This document shows positions 1-8,316 of a stretch of DNA of 64,000 nucleotides, piece by piece. The stretch is taken from contig CAVSSX010000007.1 in assembly GCA_963730735.1 (NCBI GenBank), positions 868,001 to 932,000 on the forward strand. The letters run 5' to 3'. The notes beneath the pieces are model-generated. The model ran no database searches and was not told the origin of the DNA. It saw only the letters and a list, made by a program, of their open reading frames with translations. Position 1 is the stretch's first letter. Each line of letters opens with the position of its first letter. The translations under genes were made by a program, and so were the position numbers. The DNA is from CAVSSX01 sp963730735. GTDB lineage: Bacteria; Actinomycetota; Acidimicrobiia; Acidimicrobiales; RAAP-2.

Positions 1-927
1 GCCGTCTCGGAGAACCGGTCGTCCCCCCGGGTGGCGCCCCGCTCGGAGAGCCGGGAGGCGGCGACCTCGGCGATGATGTCGGCGACCGTGGTCGCCTCGG
101 ACCGCACGGCCCCGGTCAGGGTGGCGTCGCCCACCGTGCGGTAGCGCACCTGGGCGTCCTCGACCACCTCGCCGTCCTTCGGCGTCACCAGGTCGCTGAC
201 CGCCAGCAGCATGCCGTCGCGCTCGACCACCGTGCGCCGGTGGGCGAAGTAGATCGACGGGAGCTCGATCTGCTCGCGCCCGATGTACTGCCAGATGTCG
301 AGCTCGGTCCAGTCCGAGAGCGGGAAGGCCCGCAGGTGCTCGCCCGGCTGGACCCGGCCCTGGTAGAGCTGCCAGAGCTCGGGCCGCTGGCGCTTGGGGT
401 CCCACTGCCCGAAGGCGTCGCGGAACGACAGGACGCGCTCTTTGGCCCGGGCCTTGTCCTCGTCTCGGCGGGCGCCGCCGAAGGCGGCGTCGAACCCGTG
501 TTCGGCGATGGCGTCGAGGAGGGTCGTGGTCTGCAGACGGTTGCGAGAGGCCCCGTCACCGGGATCGGCCACCCGGCCCTGGTCGATGGAGTCCTGGACC
601 TTGGCCACCAGCAGCGTCTCGCCGAGGCGGGCCACCTGGGCGTCGCGGTAGGCGAGGACCTCGGGGAAGTTGTGCCCGGTGTCGATGTGCAGGACCGGGA
701 ACGGGAAGCCGCCGGGGCGGAAGGCCTTGGTCGGCCAGGTGCAGCAGCACGGCCGAGTCCTTGCCCCCGCTGAACAGGAGGACCGGCCGCTCCGATTCGG
801 CGGCCACCTCCCGCAGGATGAAGATGGCGTGGGACTCGAGCAGGTCCAGGTGCTCGACGGCGGTGGGCCGCGTGCCCTGCGGGGCGCTCGCCGGCCGGCC
901 GGAGGTGGTGATCTCTGTGGTGCTCAT
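1..927 (-). CDS. cysD: Sulfate adenylyltransferase subunit 2 (CysD), 3' partial, one frameshift
   Basis: Small catalytic subunit of ATP sulfurylase, which with CysN makes adenylyl sulfate (APS) from sulfate and ATP in the cytoplasm. The N-terminus has the PP-loop SGGKDS of the N-type ATP-pyrophosphatase family at about residues 53-58. Reading then breaks: near position 736 one extra base (GACCAAGGCC where GACAAGGCC is expected) shifts the frame. The second frame carries the remaining CysD signatures (HIDTGHNFPE, FGGARRDEDKARAKER, PLSDWTELDIW, YFAHRR). The gene reaches the window edge with about 309 codons read, close to the family's 300 or so, so only the C-terminal tail (and presumably cysN beyond) is missing. 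It diverges from cysH. The frameshift is more likely a sequence error than a real lesion. Confidence 0.88.
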
Positions 928-1015
928 CGCATGTCGTCCTGTCGAGTGGCACCCCGCAGGATCGTCGGGCCGTCCGCCCGCCGACCCGGGAAACGCAGGG
1001 AGCGCCCCAAAATGT

Positions 1016-1030
1016 TGACCAGTTTGGTCA
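1016..1030. promoter_or_regulatory. Inverted repeat between cysD and cysH, candidate operator
   Basis: TGACCA-GTT-TGGTCA is a perfect 6-bp inverted repeat with a 3-base centre. It lies 89 bp before the cysD start and about 174 bp before the cysH start, in the divergent sulfur-gene spacer. A TATACT hexamer follows at 1033-1038 and could be a rightward -10. Position and symmetry suggest a site for a dimeric repressor or activator of sulfur assimilation. The regulator is not visible in this window. Confidence 0.35.
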
Positions 1031-1203
1031 TGTATACTCCCCAGCTACAGCCCGGACAAGTCGGGACTGCCCGGGAGTCGCTGTCGACCCGGTGGGGCCG
1101 ACCGTCCGTGTCCGACGGCGAGGCGGCAGCTGCCAGGCTAGAGGTCGCACGGGCAGAGTCGATCGGCGAGGGCCGGCGAGCGGACCGCACTGGAGGAACG
1201 AGC

Positions 1204-1893
1204 ATGACCGAGGCGACGACGGCAGGGGCAGCGGTGGACGGTGCGCTGATCGACGAGCTCGCCGAGGCCGACGCCCGGTTCCAGACGGCACCGGCCTCCA
1301 AGGTCATCGAGTGGGCCGTCGAGCGCTTCGGGACGTCCCTGCTGCTCGCCTGCTCGTTCCAGGACATCGTGCTGGTGGACCTGGCCGTGGCCGTCGAGCC
1401 GCGGATAGAAGTGGTCTTCTTGGACACCGAGTTCCACTTCCCCGAGACCTTGGCCTTCGTCGAGGAGGTCCGGGAGCGCTACGACCTCAACCTCACCGTG
1501 ACCCACCCCGGTCCCGAGGCCGACGCCTGGCCCTGCGGGACCGAGCAGTGCTGCAAGCTGCGCAAGGTGGCGCCCCTGCGCCGGGCGCTCGCCGGCCGAC
1601 AGGGTTGGATGACCTCCCTCAAGCGGGTCGACGCCACCACCCGCACCGAGGCGCCGGTCGTCGCCTACGACGAGGGCTTCGCGGCGGTCAAGATCAACCC
1701 CCTGGTCACCTGGACGGACGACGACATCGACGCCTACCTGGCCGACCACGACCTCCCGGTCCACCCGCTCATCAGCCAGGGCTACCTCTCGATCGGGTGC
1801 GCGCCGACCACCCGTCCGGTGGCCCCGGGTGAGGACCCCCGGGCCGGGCGTTGGGCCGGGACCGGCAAGATCGAGTGCGGGCTCCACGGCTGA
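1204..1893 (+). CDS. cysH: Adenylyl-sulfate reductase, [4Fe-4S] type (CysH)
   Basis: Reduces APS to sulfite and AMP in assimilatory sulfate reduction, normally with thioredoxin as donor. The 229-aa product has the substrate-binding N-terminal part (LACSFQDIVLVDL) and two cysteine pairs: CC in EQCCKLRK (about residues 118-119), and the CAP...ECGLH C-terminus. The paired CC and C-x-C/T motifs are those of the iron-sulfur APS reductases and are missing from PAPS reductases. ATG 1204 is chosen because GGAGG at 1192-1196 sits 7 bases upstream. The TGA stop overlaps the ATG of the next gene (TGATG). It is first of five overlapping cistrons, so its product, sulfite, is the natural substrate of the next protein. 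Confidence 0.93.
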   Translation: MTEATTAGAAVDGALIDELAEADARFQTAPASKVIEWAVERFGTSLLLACSFQDIVLVDLAVAVEPRIEVVFLDTEFHFPETLAFVEEVRERYDLNLTVTHPGPEADAWPCGTEQCCKLRKVAPLRRALAGRQGWMTSLKRVDATTRTEAPVVAYDEGFAAVKINPLVTWTDDDIDAYLADHDLPVHPLISQGYLSIGCAPTTRPVAPGEDPRAGRWAGTGKIECGLHG

Positions 1894-3620
1894 TGCCCCG
1901 GGACCTGGAGAACCCCTACGGCATGCAGTTCCGGGGGCGTGAGCGCGCCCTCAAGTTCGTCCGCCCCTACCGCAACATCGGCGAGCTCAACCCGGTCGAG
2001 CAGTTCAAGCTGTCGCGTCATCCCTTCGAGGTGGCCCAGTCGGTCATCGACCGATACTCCAAGGAGGGGGCGGCGGCCATCGCCAGCGTGCCCGGCGAGC
2101 AGGAGCGGCTCAAGTGGGTGGGCCTCTACCCACAGCGCCAGGGTGGCGACGCCTTCATGCTCCGGATCAAGGTGCCGGGCGGCCTGCTCACGGCGGCCCA
2201 GTTCCGCGAGATCGGGGTCGCCGCCGAGGCCTTCGCCGAGGGCCCCGACGACAGCCCGGTGTTCGGGAACCGCTACGCCGACCTCACCACCCGCCAGGAC
2301 ATCCAGCTGCACTGGCTGCGGATCGAGGACATCCCCCGCATCTGGCAGCGCTTCTGGGACGTCGGGTTGACCACCGTCCAGGCGTGCGGCGACTCCTCGC
2401 GCAACGTCTGCGCCTGCCCGGTCTCGGGCATCGACGCCGACGAGGTGGTGGAGGCGCTGCCGGTGGCCCAAGCCATCTCGGCGTTCTTCACCGGCAACCG
2501 CGAGTACGCCAACCTGCCCCGCAAGTTCAAGATCGCCGTGACCGGGTGCCTCGAGGATTGCGCCCGGGTGGAGATCAACGACATCGGCCTCTGGCCGGCC
2601 CGCGGCCCCGACGACGAGGTCGGCTTCAACGTCCTCGCCGGTGGGGGCCTGTCGGACGGCGAGCGCATGGCCAGCGACCTCGACGTCTTCGTCCGGCCGG
2701 ACCAGGCGGTCGAGCTGACCCGGGCCATCGCCCAGGTCTTCGGCGAGCTCGGGAACCGGGAGCACCGTGGCCTGGCCCGGATGCGCTACCTGGTCCAAGA
2801 GCTCGGGCCCGAGGGGTTCCGGGCCGAGCTGGACCGCCGCACGAAGTTCGACCTGGTGCCGGCGGGTACCGAGCTCACGACCTCGTTCCGGGGCGACCAC
2901 GTCGGGGTCCATCCCCAGCGCCAGGAGGGCCTGTTCTACGTGGGCTGCTCGGTCCCGGTCGGCCGGATGCGGGGCATCGAGCTGGTCGAGGCGGCCCGGC
3001 TGGCCGAGACCTACGGCGACGGCCACGTGCGGATCGGCATCGACCAGAACTTCATCCTCCCGGGCGTGCCCGAGGACCGCCTCGAGGCATTGCTGGCCGA
3101 GCCGCTCGTCCAGCGCTACTCGCCGTTCCCCGGCCCCTTCGAGCGGGGCGTGGTGGCCTGCACCGGCTCGGAGTTCTGTCGGTTCGCCGTCGTCGAGACC
3201 AAGGAGCGGGCCGTGAAGTGGGCCCGCTGGATGGACGCCCAGCTGCCGGCGGCCGACTCGGCCGTCCCGGTGAACTGGCGGGGGCGGGACGACGCCGGGG
3301 TCGTGCGGATGCACTTCTCGGGGTGCTCGGCCTCGTGCGCCCAGCCCCAGATCGCCGACATCGGCTTCCGGGGCGACATCGCCCACGTCGGCGAGCACAT
3401 CGAGGAGGCGGTCGACATCGGCCTCGGGGGCTCGCTCGGTCCGGACGCCGGTTTCATCGACTGGGTGTCCGGCGGCCTGCCGGTCACCGAGGTGCCCCAG
3501 GCGCTCCTGCGCACCGTGACCCGCTACCAGGCCGAGCGTCGCGAGGGTGAGCCCTTCCACACCTGGGCCCGCCGCACCCCGGCCGCCGAGCTGCGCCGGA
3601 CCCTCGAGGTGGCGACGTGA
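1893..3620 (+). CDS. nirA: Ferredoxin-type sulfite/nitrite reductase (siroheme, 4Fe-4S)
   Basis: A 575-aa NirA/SirA-family enzyme that makes a six-electron reduction of sulfite to sulfide (or nitrite to ammonia). It has two ferredoxin-like half domains in each repeat and the cluster/siroheme ligands C-x5-C (CTGSEFC, residues about 428-434) and C-x3-C (CSASC, about 483-487). Tyr79 (GLYPQR) and the TTVQACGD cysteine match the residues that form the Tyr-Cys crosslink next to siroheme in mycobacterial NirA; that role is family knowledge. Sequence alone does not separate sulfite from nitrite use, but the overlap with cysH favours sulfite. Start ATG 1893 overlaps the cysH stop by one base, and the stop overlaps the next GTG. 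Confidence 0.9.
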   Translation: MPRDLENPYGMQFRGRERALKFVRPYRNIGELNPVEQFKLSRHPFEVAQSVIDRYSKEGAAAIASVPGEQERLKWVGLYPQRQGGDAFMLRIKVPGGLLTAAQFREIGVAAEAFAEGPDDSPVFGNRYADLTTRQDIQLHWLRIEDIPRIWQRFWDVGLTTVQACGDSSRNVCACPVSGIDADEVVEALPVAQAISAFFTGNREYANLPRKFKIAVTGCLEDCARVEINDIGLWPARGPDDEVGFNVLAGGGLSDGERMASDLDVFVRPDQAVELTRAIAQVFGELGNREHRGLARMRYLVQELGPEGFRAELDRRTKFDLVPAGTELTTSFRGDHVGVHPQRQEGLFYVGCSVPVGRMRGIELVEAARLAETYGDGHVRIGIDQNFILPGVPEDRLEALLAEPLVQRYSPFPGPFERGVVACTGSEFCRFAVVETKERAVKWARWMDAQLPAADSAVPVNWRGRDDAGVVRMHFSGCSASCAQPQIADIGFRGDIAHVGEHIEEAVDIGLGGSLGPDAGFIDWVSGGLPVTEVPQALLRTVTRYQAERREGEPFHTWARRTPAAELRRTLEVAT

Positions 3621-4891
3621 CCCACTACCGATTGCGCGACGAGATGAACGGCATCGACGAGGCGCCGGGCAAGGTCTGGTTCTGGGAGCTCGAGTCCGGG
3701 GTCATCGACGCCGACCGCTGCATCCAGTGCGGGACCTGCGTGGCGGTGTGCCCGTCCAACTCGATCGGCATCGACGAGGACACCAACTTGCCCGAGCTGG
3801 TCAAGATGTGCACCGGCTGCTCGCTCTGCTGGGACTTCTGCCCCCGGGCCGGGCTGCGCTACGAGGCCCTCTGGCCGCCCTCGACGGTGGAGGAGGACGC
3901 ACCGGTCGAGGCGACCCCGGCCGTCGAGGCCCGCTCCGACGCCGCCGACACCTACTGGAAGATCACCGGCGGCCCCCCGGCCGAGGGGCTCGGGGCGGTG
4001 GTCGAGCGGTTCGCCGTGCGGGCCTCGGTCAAGACCGACGAGATGCAGGACGGCGGGGCGGTCAGCGCCCTGCTGACGGCGCTGTTGGCGGCGGGCGAGA
4101 TCGACGGGGCCCTCGTGTCCAAGCCCAGCGGCGACCCCGACGAGCCGTGGAAGGGCATCGCCACCATCGCCACCAACGCCGCCGAGGTCGCCGCCGCCTC
4201 GGGCAGCTTCTACAACCAGACGATGGCCCTGGCCGAGCTCGACCTCTCGGGGTACTCGCTCCCGGCCAAGCCCCGGCTGGCCGTGGTCGGGACGCCGTGC
4301 GAGATCCAGGGCATCCGGGCCATGCAGGCCCGCCGGTGGCCGACCGGGGCCCACCGGGTCGACGCCGTGGTGCTGACCATCGCCCTCATGTGCACCAAGA
4401 GCTTCGACTACGAGTCGCTCATGCTGCGCGAGCTCCGGGACAAGCGGCAGGTCGACCTCGACCGGGTGAGCAAGGTCGACGTCATCCGGGGCCGGATGAT
4501 CGTCGAGTACCGCGACGGCGAGCTGGCGGTCGACGAGCCGGTCAAGGACTTCCACGGGGCGGCCCTCAAGGGTTGCGACGAGTGCGCCGACTTCCTCGGC
4601 CGCAGCGCCGACCTCTCGGTGGGCAGCGTGGGCTCGATGGACGGCTGGACCAGCGTGCTGGTCCGGACCGAGCGGGGCCGGCTGGCGTTCCAGCAGGCCC
4701 GGAGCAAGCTCGACGTGCGGGGCCTCGACAACCCCGAGGCGTTGCTCCGGCTGGACGCCCTCGACAAGCGGATCGCCCTGCGGTCCCTCGAGCGGCCGTT
4801 CGACCCCGACGGTCCGCTGTTCATCGACTTCGCCGAGCATGTGGCCAACTACACCGGGACCGACCGCCAGCCCGTGACCATCCGCCGATGA
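3617..4891 (+). CDS. FrhB/FpoF-like iron-sulfur flavoprotein (coenzyme F420 hydrogenase/dehydrogenase beta family)
   Basis: A 424-aa protein starting at GTG 3617, which overlaps the upstream TGA. Residues about 35-75 form a two-cluster ferredoxin domain (CIQCGTCVAVCP and CTGCSLCWDFCP). The rest matches the FrhB N- and C-terminal domains, which bind FAD, F420 and another 4Fe-4S cluster; later cysteines are seen in GTPCEIQG, LMCTKS and GCDECADF. Family members pass hydride from F420H2 to FAD and on to iron-sulfur clusters. Tight coupling to a siroheme sulfite reductase suggests an electron feeder for it, analogous to the fused F420H2-dependent sulfite reductase Fsr of methanogens. That coupling is inference; ferredoxin could be the donor instead. 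Confidence 0.85.
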   Translation: MTHYRLRDEMNGIDEAPGKVWFWELESGVIDADRCIQCGTCVAVCPSNSIGIDEDTNLPELVKMCTGCSLCWDFCPRAGLRYEALWPPSTVEEDAPVEATPAVEARSDAADTYWKITGGPPAEGLGAVVERFAVRASVKTDEMQDGGAVSALLTALLAAGEIDGALVSKPSGDPDEPWKGIATIATNAAEVAAASGSFYNQTMALAELDLSGYSLPAKPRLAVVGTPCEIQGIRAMQARRWPTGAHRVDAVVLTIALMCTKSFDYESLMLRELRDKRQVDLDRVSKVDVIRGRMIVEYRDGELAVDEPVKDFHGAALKGCDECADFLGRSADLSVGSVGSMDGWTSVLVRTERGRLAFQQARSKLDVRGLDNPEALLRLDALDKRIALRSLERPFDPDGPLFIDFAEHVANYTGTDRQPVTIRR

Positions 4892-5196
4892 GCGCCACCG
4901 GCGAGTCGCTGTCGCTCCACGTCCCCGACGAACCGGTGGTCGCCCGGGCCCGTTGGCTCGACGAGATCCTCGAGGGCGCGCCGCTTGACGAGGTGCTGGT
5001 GGCCGACGGCGGACTGGTGGAGTGGCTCTGGGCCCGCTGGCGGGTGCTGGACGGCGTCGGCTTCGGCGAGAAGTCGTTGGCCGCCGTGGTCCTCGACTAC
5101 CGCCGTGAGATCTGGCTGTGGCTGGTGGGCGAGCGCACCTGGGCCCAGTGCTGCTCGGGGCTGCTCGGCCGGCTCGGTCGTCGCCTCGGCGCGTGA
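4888..5196 (+). CDS. Small protein of unknown function in the sulfur operon
   Basis: A 102-aa acidic protein with many Trp residues (WLWARW, WLWLVGERTW) and a short basic C-terminus. It contains one CC pair (QCCSGLLGRLGRR). I recognise no domain. Its ATG overlaps the TGA of the FrhB-like gene (ATGA), and its own stop overlaps the GTG of the ABC gene, so it is translated as part of the operon. The length and lack of a signal peptide fit a soluble partner or assembly protein, but nothing shows this directly. Confidence 0.7.
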   Translation: MSATGESLSLHVPDEPVVARARWLDEILEGAPLDEVLVADGGLVEWLWARWRVLDGVGFGEKSLAAVVLDYRREIWLWLVGERTWAQCCSGLLGRLGRRLGA

Positions 5197-6002
5197 CCGA
5201 GGCCGAGGACCGGGGGCCGCTGGCCGTCCGGCTCGAGCAGGTCGCCGTCGTCCGGGACGGGACCACCATCCTGGGCGACGTCGAGTGGTCGGTCGGCCCG
5301 GGCGAGCGGTGGATCGTCCTCGGGCCCAACGGCTCGGGCAAGACGACCCTGCTGCAGATCGCCGGGGCCCGTCTCTGGCCCACCCGGGGCGTGGTCGAGG
5401 TGCTGGGCCAGCGCCTCGGTCGGGTCGACGTCCGGACCCTGCGGCCTCGGGTGGCCCTGGTGAGCGGTTCGGTGGTGCGCCAGTTGCGGTCCGACCTGAC
5501 CGCCCGCGAGGTGGTGGTCACCGGTCGCTACGGGGCCCTCGAACCCTGGTGGAACGAGTACTCGGCACAGGAGTGGGCCGAGGCCGACGAGCTGCTGGCC
5601 CGGGGCGGCGTCGAGGGGATCGGCGACCGGACCTTCGGGGTCATCTCGGAGGGGGAGCGCCAGCAGGTCCTGCTGGCCCGGGCCCTCATGAGCCGGCCCG
5701 AGCTCCTGCTGCTCGACGAGCCGGCCGCCGGCCTGGACCTCGGCGCCCGCGAGCGGCTGGTCATCCGGCTCGGCGCCCTGGCGTCGGACCCCGAGGTGCC
5801 GCCGATGGTCATGGTGACCCACCACCTCGAGGAGGTCCCGCCCGGGATCACCCACGCCCTGCTGGTGCGGGGCGGGGGCCTGGTGGCGTCGGGGCCGGTC
5901 GCCGACGTGCTCACGTCGGCCGCCGTCTCGGAGTGCTTCGGCCTTCCGGTGACCGTCGGTCGGGAGGCCGGCCGGTGGTGGGGTCGGGCCCAGCCGGGCT
6001 GA
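5193..6002 (+). CDS. ABC transporter ATP-binding protein, no permease nearby
   Basis: A single nucleotide-binding domain of 269 aa. Walker A is GPNGSGKTT (about residues 46-54), Walker B is LLLLDEPAAGLDL, and the H-loop is VTHHLEEVP. The signature reads ISEGERQ instead of LSGGQ, as seen in ModF/YlmA-like ABC ATPases. GTG 5193 is chosen because it overlaps the upstream stop (GTGA); an upstream ATG at 5118 would lie deep inside the preceding gene. No membrane partner or binding protein is encoded beside it, so it either serves a permease elsewhere or is a non-transport ABC ATPase. Its place as last gene of the sulfur operon hints at sulfate or metal-related uptake, without proof. Confidence 0.82.
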   Translation: MTEAEDRGPLAVRLEQVAVVRDGTTILGDVEWSVGPGERWIVLGPNGSGKTTLLQIAGARLWPTRGVVEVLGQRLGRVDVRTLRPRVALVSGSVVRQLRSDLTAREVVVTGRYGALEPWWNEYSAQEWAEADELLARGGVEGIGDRTFGVISEGERQQVLLARALMSRPELLLLDEPAAGLDLGARERLVIRLGALASDPEVPPMVMVTHHLEEVPPGITHALLVRGGGLVASGPVADVLTSAAVSECFGLPVTVGREAGRWWGRAQPG

Positions 6003-6236
6003 TCCGTCGCCACCCGTGGTCGTCACCGCCTGGCCCCGGTCCCGTCGCCGCCGTCACACCCCGGTCGACCAGGGAATCTGCAGATCGTTTGCACCTAGTT
6101 TCGGGCGGCGATAGGAAGGGCGGCCGGGGCGAGCTGACGATGTCGGCGACGCGACTCTCCCACCATCCACCGATTGGAATAGGGCCCTCGTTAGGGTTTT
6201 CTTCCACGCAAGTTGGGCGAAGGGGAGTCGACGCCG

Positions 6237-6905
6237 TTGCTCGTGCTCATGCTCGTAGTCCTGTGGGTCGTGGTCCTGGCTCCCGGTCTGTGGAAACGAC
6301 ACCGGGAGCGCACCGCCGCCGGCTCGATCGACTCCTTCCATCTGCAGCTCCACCTGCTGGAGCACGCCGGGCCCAAGATCGTGGCGCCGGCCTACCGGTT
6401 GGCCAGCTCGGACTCGACCACCGGCGTGCGGCCCGGGGCCACCGGTTTCCCGGCCGTCTCGAGCATGCCCGGCCGCCCCAACCTGATGCTGGTCGAGTCG
6501 GCGGCGACCGAGGAGCACGGGCGCTACTCGGCGTCGGTCGCCTATCCCGGCGGCCCCGACCCGCTGCGCCGGCATCGGGCGCGTAAGCGTCGCCGGGACG
6601 CCCTCACCGTCGCCGTCCTGGTCATCGTGAGCACGGGACTCCTGGGCACGATCCACGGCTTGCGGGCGCTCTGGGTCCTGAGCGCCCTGGCCGTGCTGGC
6701 CCTCGGTGCCTACCTGGTCCTGTGGCTCTACGCCCGGACGCTGACGACCGGCCACCAGCAGGACCGCCGGCCTCGCCCGGCCGATGCCTCGTCGAGGGCC
6801 GCCGCCGGGTACCCCGGAGCGTGGGACGAGGCCGCCGATCCGCGGTTCGACCCGACGTACTGGGAGGACGAGGAGTACGAACCGCGGCGCGTCGCCGCCC
6901 GCTGA
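6237..6905 (+). CDS. SepX/GlpR-family membrane protein
   Basis: A 222-aa membrane protein with an N-terminal transmembrane segment (residues about 3-17), a basic stretch, then SIDSFHLQLHLLE, a variable middle, and RKRRRDALTVAVLVI leading into two adjacent hydrophobic helices before an acidic, Tyr-rich tail. This order matches the actinobacterial SepX/GlpR proteins, which help organise cell division (Streptomyces) or act as receptor for the gephyrin-like protein Glp (Corynebacterium). TTG 6237 is preferred over TTG 6213 because AAGGGGAG at 6220-6227 is correctly spaced before it; GTG 6243 is also possible. It stands alone, just upstream of tRNA-Ala. Confidence 0.7.
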   Translation: MLVLMLVVLWVVVLAPGLWKRHRERTAAGSIDSFHLQLHLLEHAGPKIVAPAYRLASSDSTTGVRPGATGFPAVSSMPGRPNLMLVESAATEEHGRYSASVAYPGGPDPLRRHRARKRRRDALTVAVLVIVSTGLLGTIHGLRALWVLSALAVLALGAYLVLWLYARTLTTGHQQDRRPRPADASSRAAAGYPGAWDEAADPRFDPTYWEDEEYEPRRVAAR

Positions 6906-6952
6906 TCCTTCCGGGCGGCCCCCCGGGCCGGGCTATCCTGAGACCCGCCTTC

Positions 6953-7025
6953 GGGGGTGTAGCTCAGCTGGTAGAGCGCTACGTTCGCAATGTAGAGGCC
7001 GAGGGTTCGAGTCCCTTCACCTCCA
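6953..7025 (+). tRNA. tRNA-Ala (anticodon CGC)
   Basis: The 73-base sequence folds as a cloverleaf. The acceptor stem GGGGGTG pairs with CACCTCC and includes the G3-U70 wobble pair that identifies alanine tRNAs. The D-stem is GCTC/GAGC, the anticodon loop TTCGCAA gives CGC (reads GCG), and the T-loop is TTCGAGT. The discriminator is A; CCA is not encoded. A lower-GC segment begins shortly downstream. Confidence 0.93.
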
Positions 7026-7086
7026 CCCGTTGTCCGGCCTTCTCGCGCCCCTCTACGTAAGGGCAACCGCCGACGTGCGGTTTCGC

Positions 7087-7158
7087 TGGCGGCCCGACCG
7101 CCGACGAGCTTCATTGAGGGTAATCCCGAAGGTCTGGGTCCAAATCCCACCCCGCCAC
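7087..7158 (+). pseudogene. Degenerate tRNA-like sequence
   Basis: TGGCGGC at 7087-7093 can pair six of seven positions with CCCGCCA at 7151-7157, and GGTCTGGGTCCAAATCCCACC before it resembles a decayed T-arm (loop TCCAAAT for the usual TTCAAAT, one stem mismatch). No sound D-arm or anticodon arm can be drawn. It lies 61 bp after tRNA-Ala at the left edge of a lower-GC segment, as a relic of tRNA-targeted integration would. It could also be chance similarity. Confidence 0.3.
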
Positions 7159-7173
7159 ACGCCCAGCTTTTGG

Positions 7174-7202
7174 TGTCAACGCGACCGGAATTTGTCAACG
7201 CG
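7174..7202. repeat. Two 10-bp direct repeats
   Basis: TGTCAACGCG occurs at 7174-7183 and 7193-7202, separated by 9 bases. The pair lies between the tRNA-like remnant and the LysR gene. It may mark a recombination junction or a protein-binding site. No matching copy was noticed at the other end of the lower-GC segment. Confidence 0.4.
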
Positions 7203-7297
7203 GAGACCCCTAGAAGCGATTCGAGCCAGCGAACTGGACCGTCGTCCGCCGACCAAGACCGGCGTCGGGGTGTCGCGTCAGTTCTTCTGATGCCCAT

Positions 7298-8217
7298 CTA
7301 GAGGACGGCGGTAAGCGCCTTCTGCAACTCGTGCGTGAACGCGGTCGCGACTGCCTGGTCGGTGTCGGCGTGCCAGATGGCGGCGAAGTGAACCGAATGA
7401 CGTGAAGTCACAGCGAGCGGCTTTGCGACGGTGCCGGGGGCGCTGTGTCGTAGGTGGAGATGAGTGCTCACCATCCAACCGCTCCCTGCCGCGATGTGCT
7501 GAATAACATCGGCGATTGTTCCGGAGGTCGGTGCACGACGGGGGGCGGGGACTCCTGCATCTGCAAGCATTTCGAGCACGAGGTCGTAGACGTCTGGGAT
7601 AGCTGATCTGTCCGGAAGGTGAAGGGACATCTCGGCCAGGTCCAGCGGATGAAGCCGCTCCGCCTCGGCCAGCGGGTGACGATCAGATATCAGTGCCGCT
7701 GCCAGAGGCTCGTCCCACAGCACCTGGGCTCGGAGGCGGTCGGCGTCTGGTAGCTGGTTATCGACCATCAGCGTAAAGCCAATATCCACGGTTCGGTCCA
7801 GCACCGCGTCCGAGTGGGCGAGCCATGGAAGGCCGACGACTTCTGTGGCCACAAGCTGGTCATTCGCCGCAAGTGCTTGGCACGCCATGGCGATGGCGGT
7901 GGTCACAGGAAAGACGTCGACCGAGCCGATCTTCAGTATGTGGCGAACTCGCCGTGCCTCCGCTGCGGCGCGCCCCTCCAGCGCAGCGGCGTGATCGACA
8001 AGTTCGCGACGGGTCGCAAGAGTTGGGTCCCCAGGCCGGTGAGAGCAAGGCCCTTGCTGCTTCGAAGGAAGAGTGCGCCGCCGATCTGCTGTTCAAGACG
8101 GCGGAGGGATCGACTCAGTGCGGGCTGATCGGTATGGAGGGTCTCGGCTGCCTTCAGCAGGCTCCCGTGATCTGCGGCCGTGAGAAACAGGCGCCACTGG
8201 GCCAGCTCAACAGCCAT
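7298..8217 (-). CDS. LysR-family transcriptional regulator, one frameshift
   Basis: The N-terminus from ATG 8217 is a LysR winged helix-turn-helix (WRLFLTAADHGSLLKAAETL, then QPALSRSLRRLE and LFLR..KGLALTGLG). After this the frame breaks at about 8020-8035 where one base seems to be missing. The next frame continues LATRRELVDHAAALEG and a full substrate-binding domain to the stop at 7298. Together they give about 306 residues, the normal LysR length. It is transcribed away from the alpha/beta hydrolase at 8317 with a 99-bp spacer, the usual arrangement of a LysR protein with its target. The effector is unknown. Base composition is lower in GC than the flanks. Confidence 0.8.
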
Positions 8218-8273
8218 GTCGTGAAACCATAGCGGAGCTGGTAAATCGGCAGTTCCTTCTTCCGTTGCGTTGG

Positions 8274-8289
8274 CAGACGATGGTGTCTG
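8274..8289. promoter_or_regulatory. Inverted repeat in the LysR/hydrolase spacer, candidate LysR site
   Basis: CAGAC-GATGGT-GTCTG is a perfect 5-bp inverted repeat in the 99-bp divergent spacer, 28 bp before the hydrolase start. GCGTT at 8267-8271 and AACGC at 8297-8301 flank it but are not exactly co-centred. LysR proteins usually bind short interrupted dyads in such spacers, so this is the best local candidate. Confidence 0.35.
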
Positions 8290-8316
8290 ACCTAGTAACG
8301 CAAACAGGAGGACACC

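Noticed and set aside
185..952. Long minus-strand open frame over cysD
   Set aside because: Its Arg/Ser/Pro-rich translation is the shadow of cysD in another frame, with no domain.
1015..1038. TTGACC...TATACT as a standard promoter for cysH
   Set aside because: The spacer is only 12 bp, too short for a normal -35/-10 pair. The TATACT could still be a -10 on its own.
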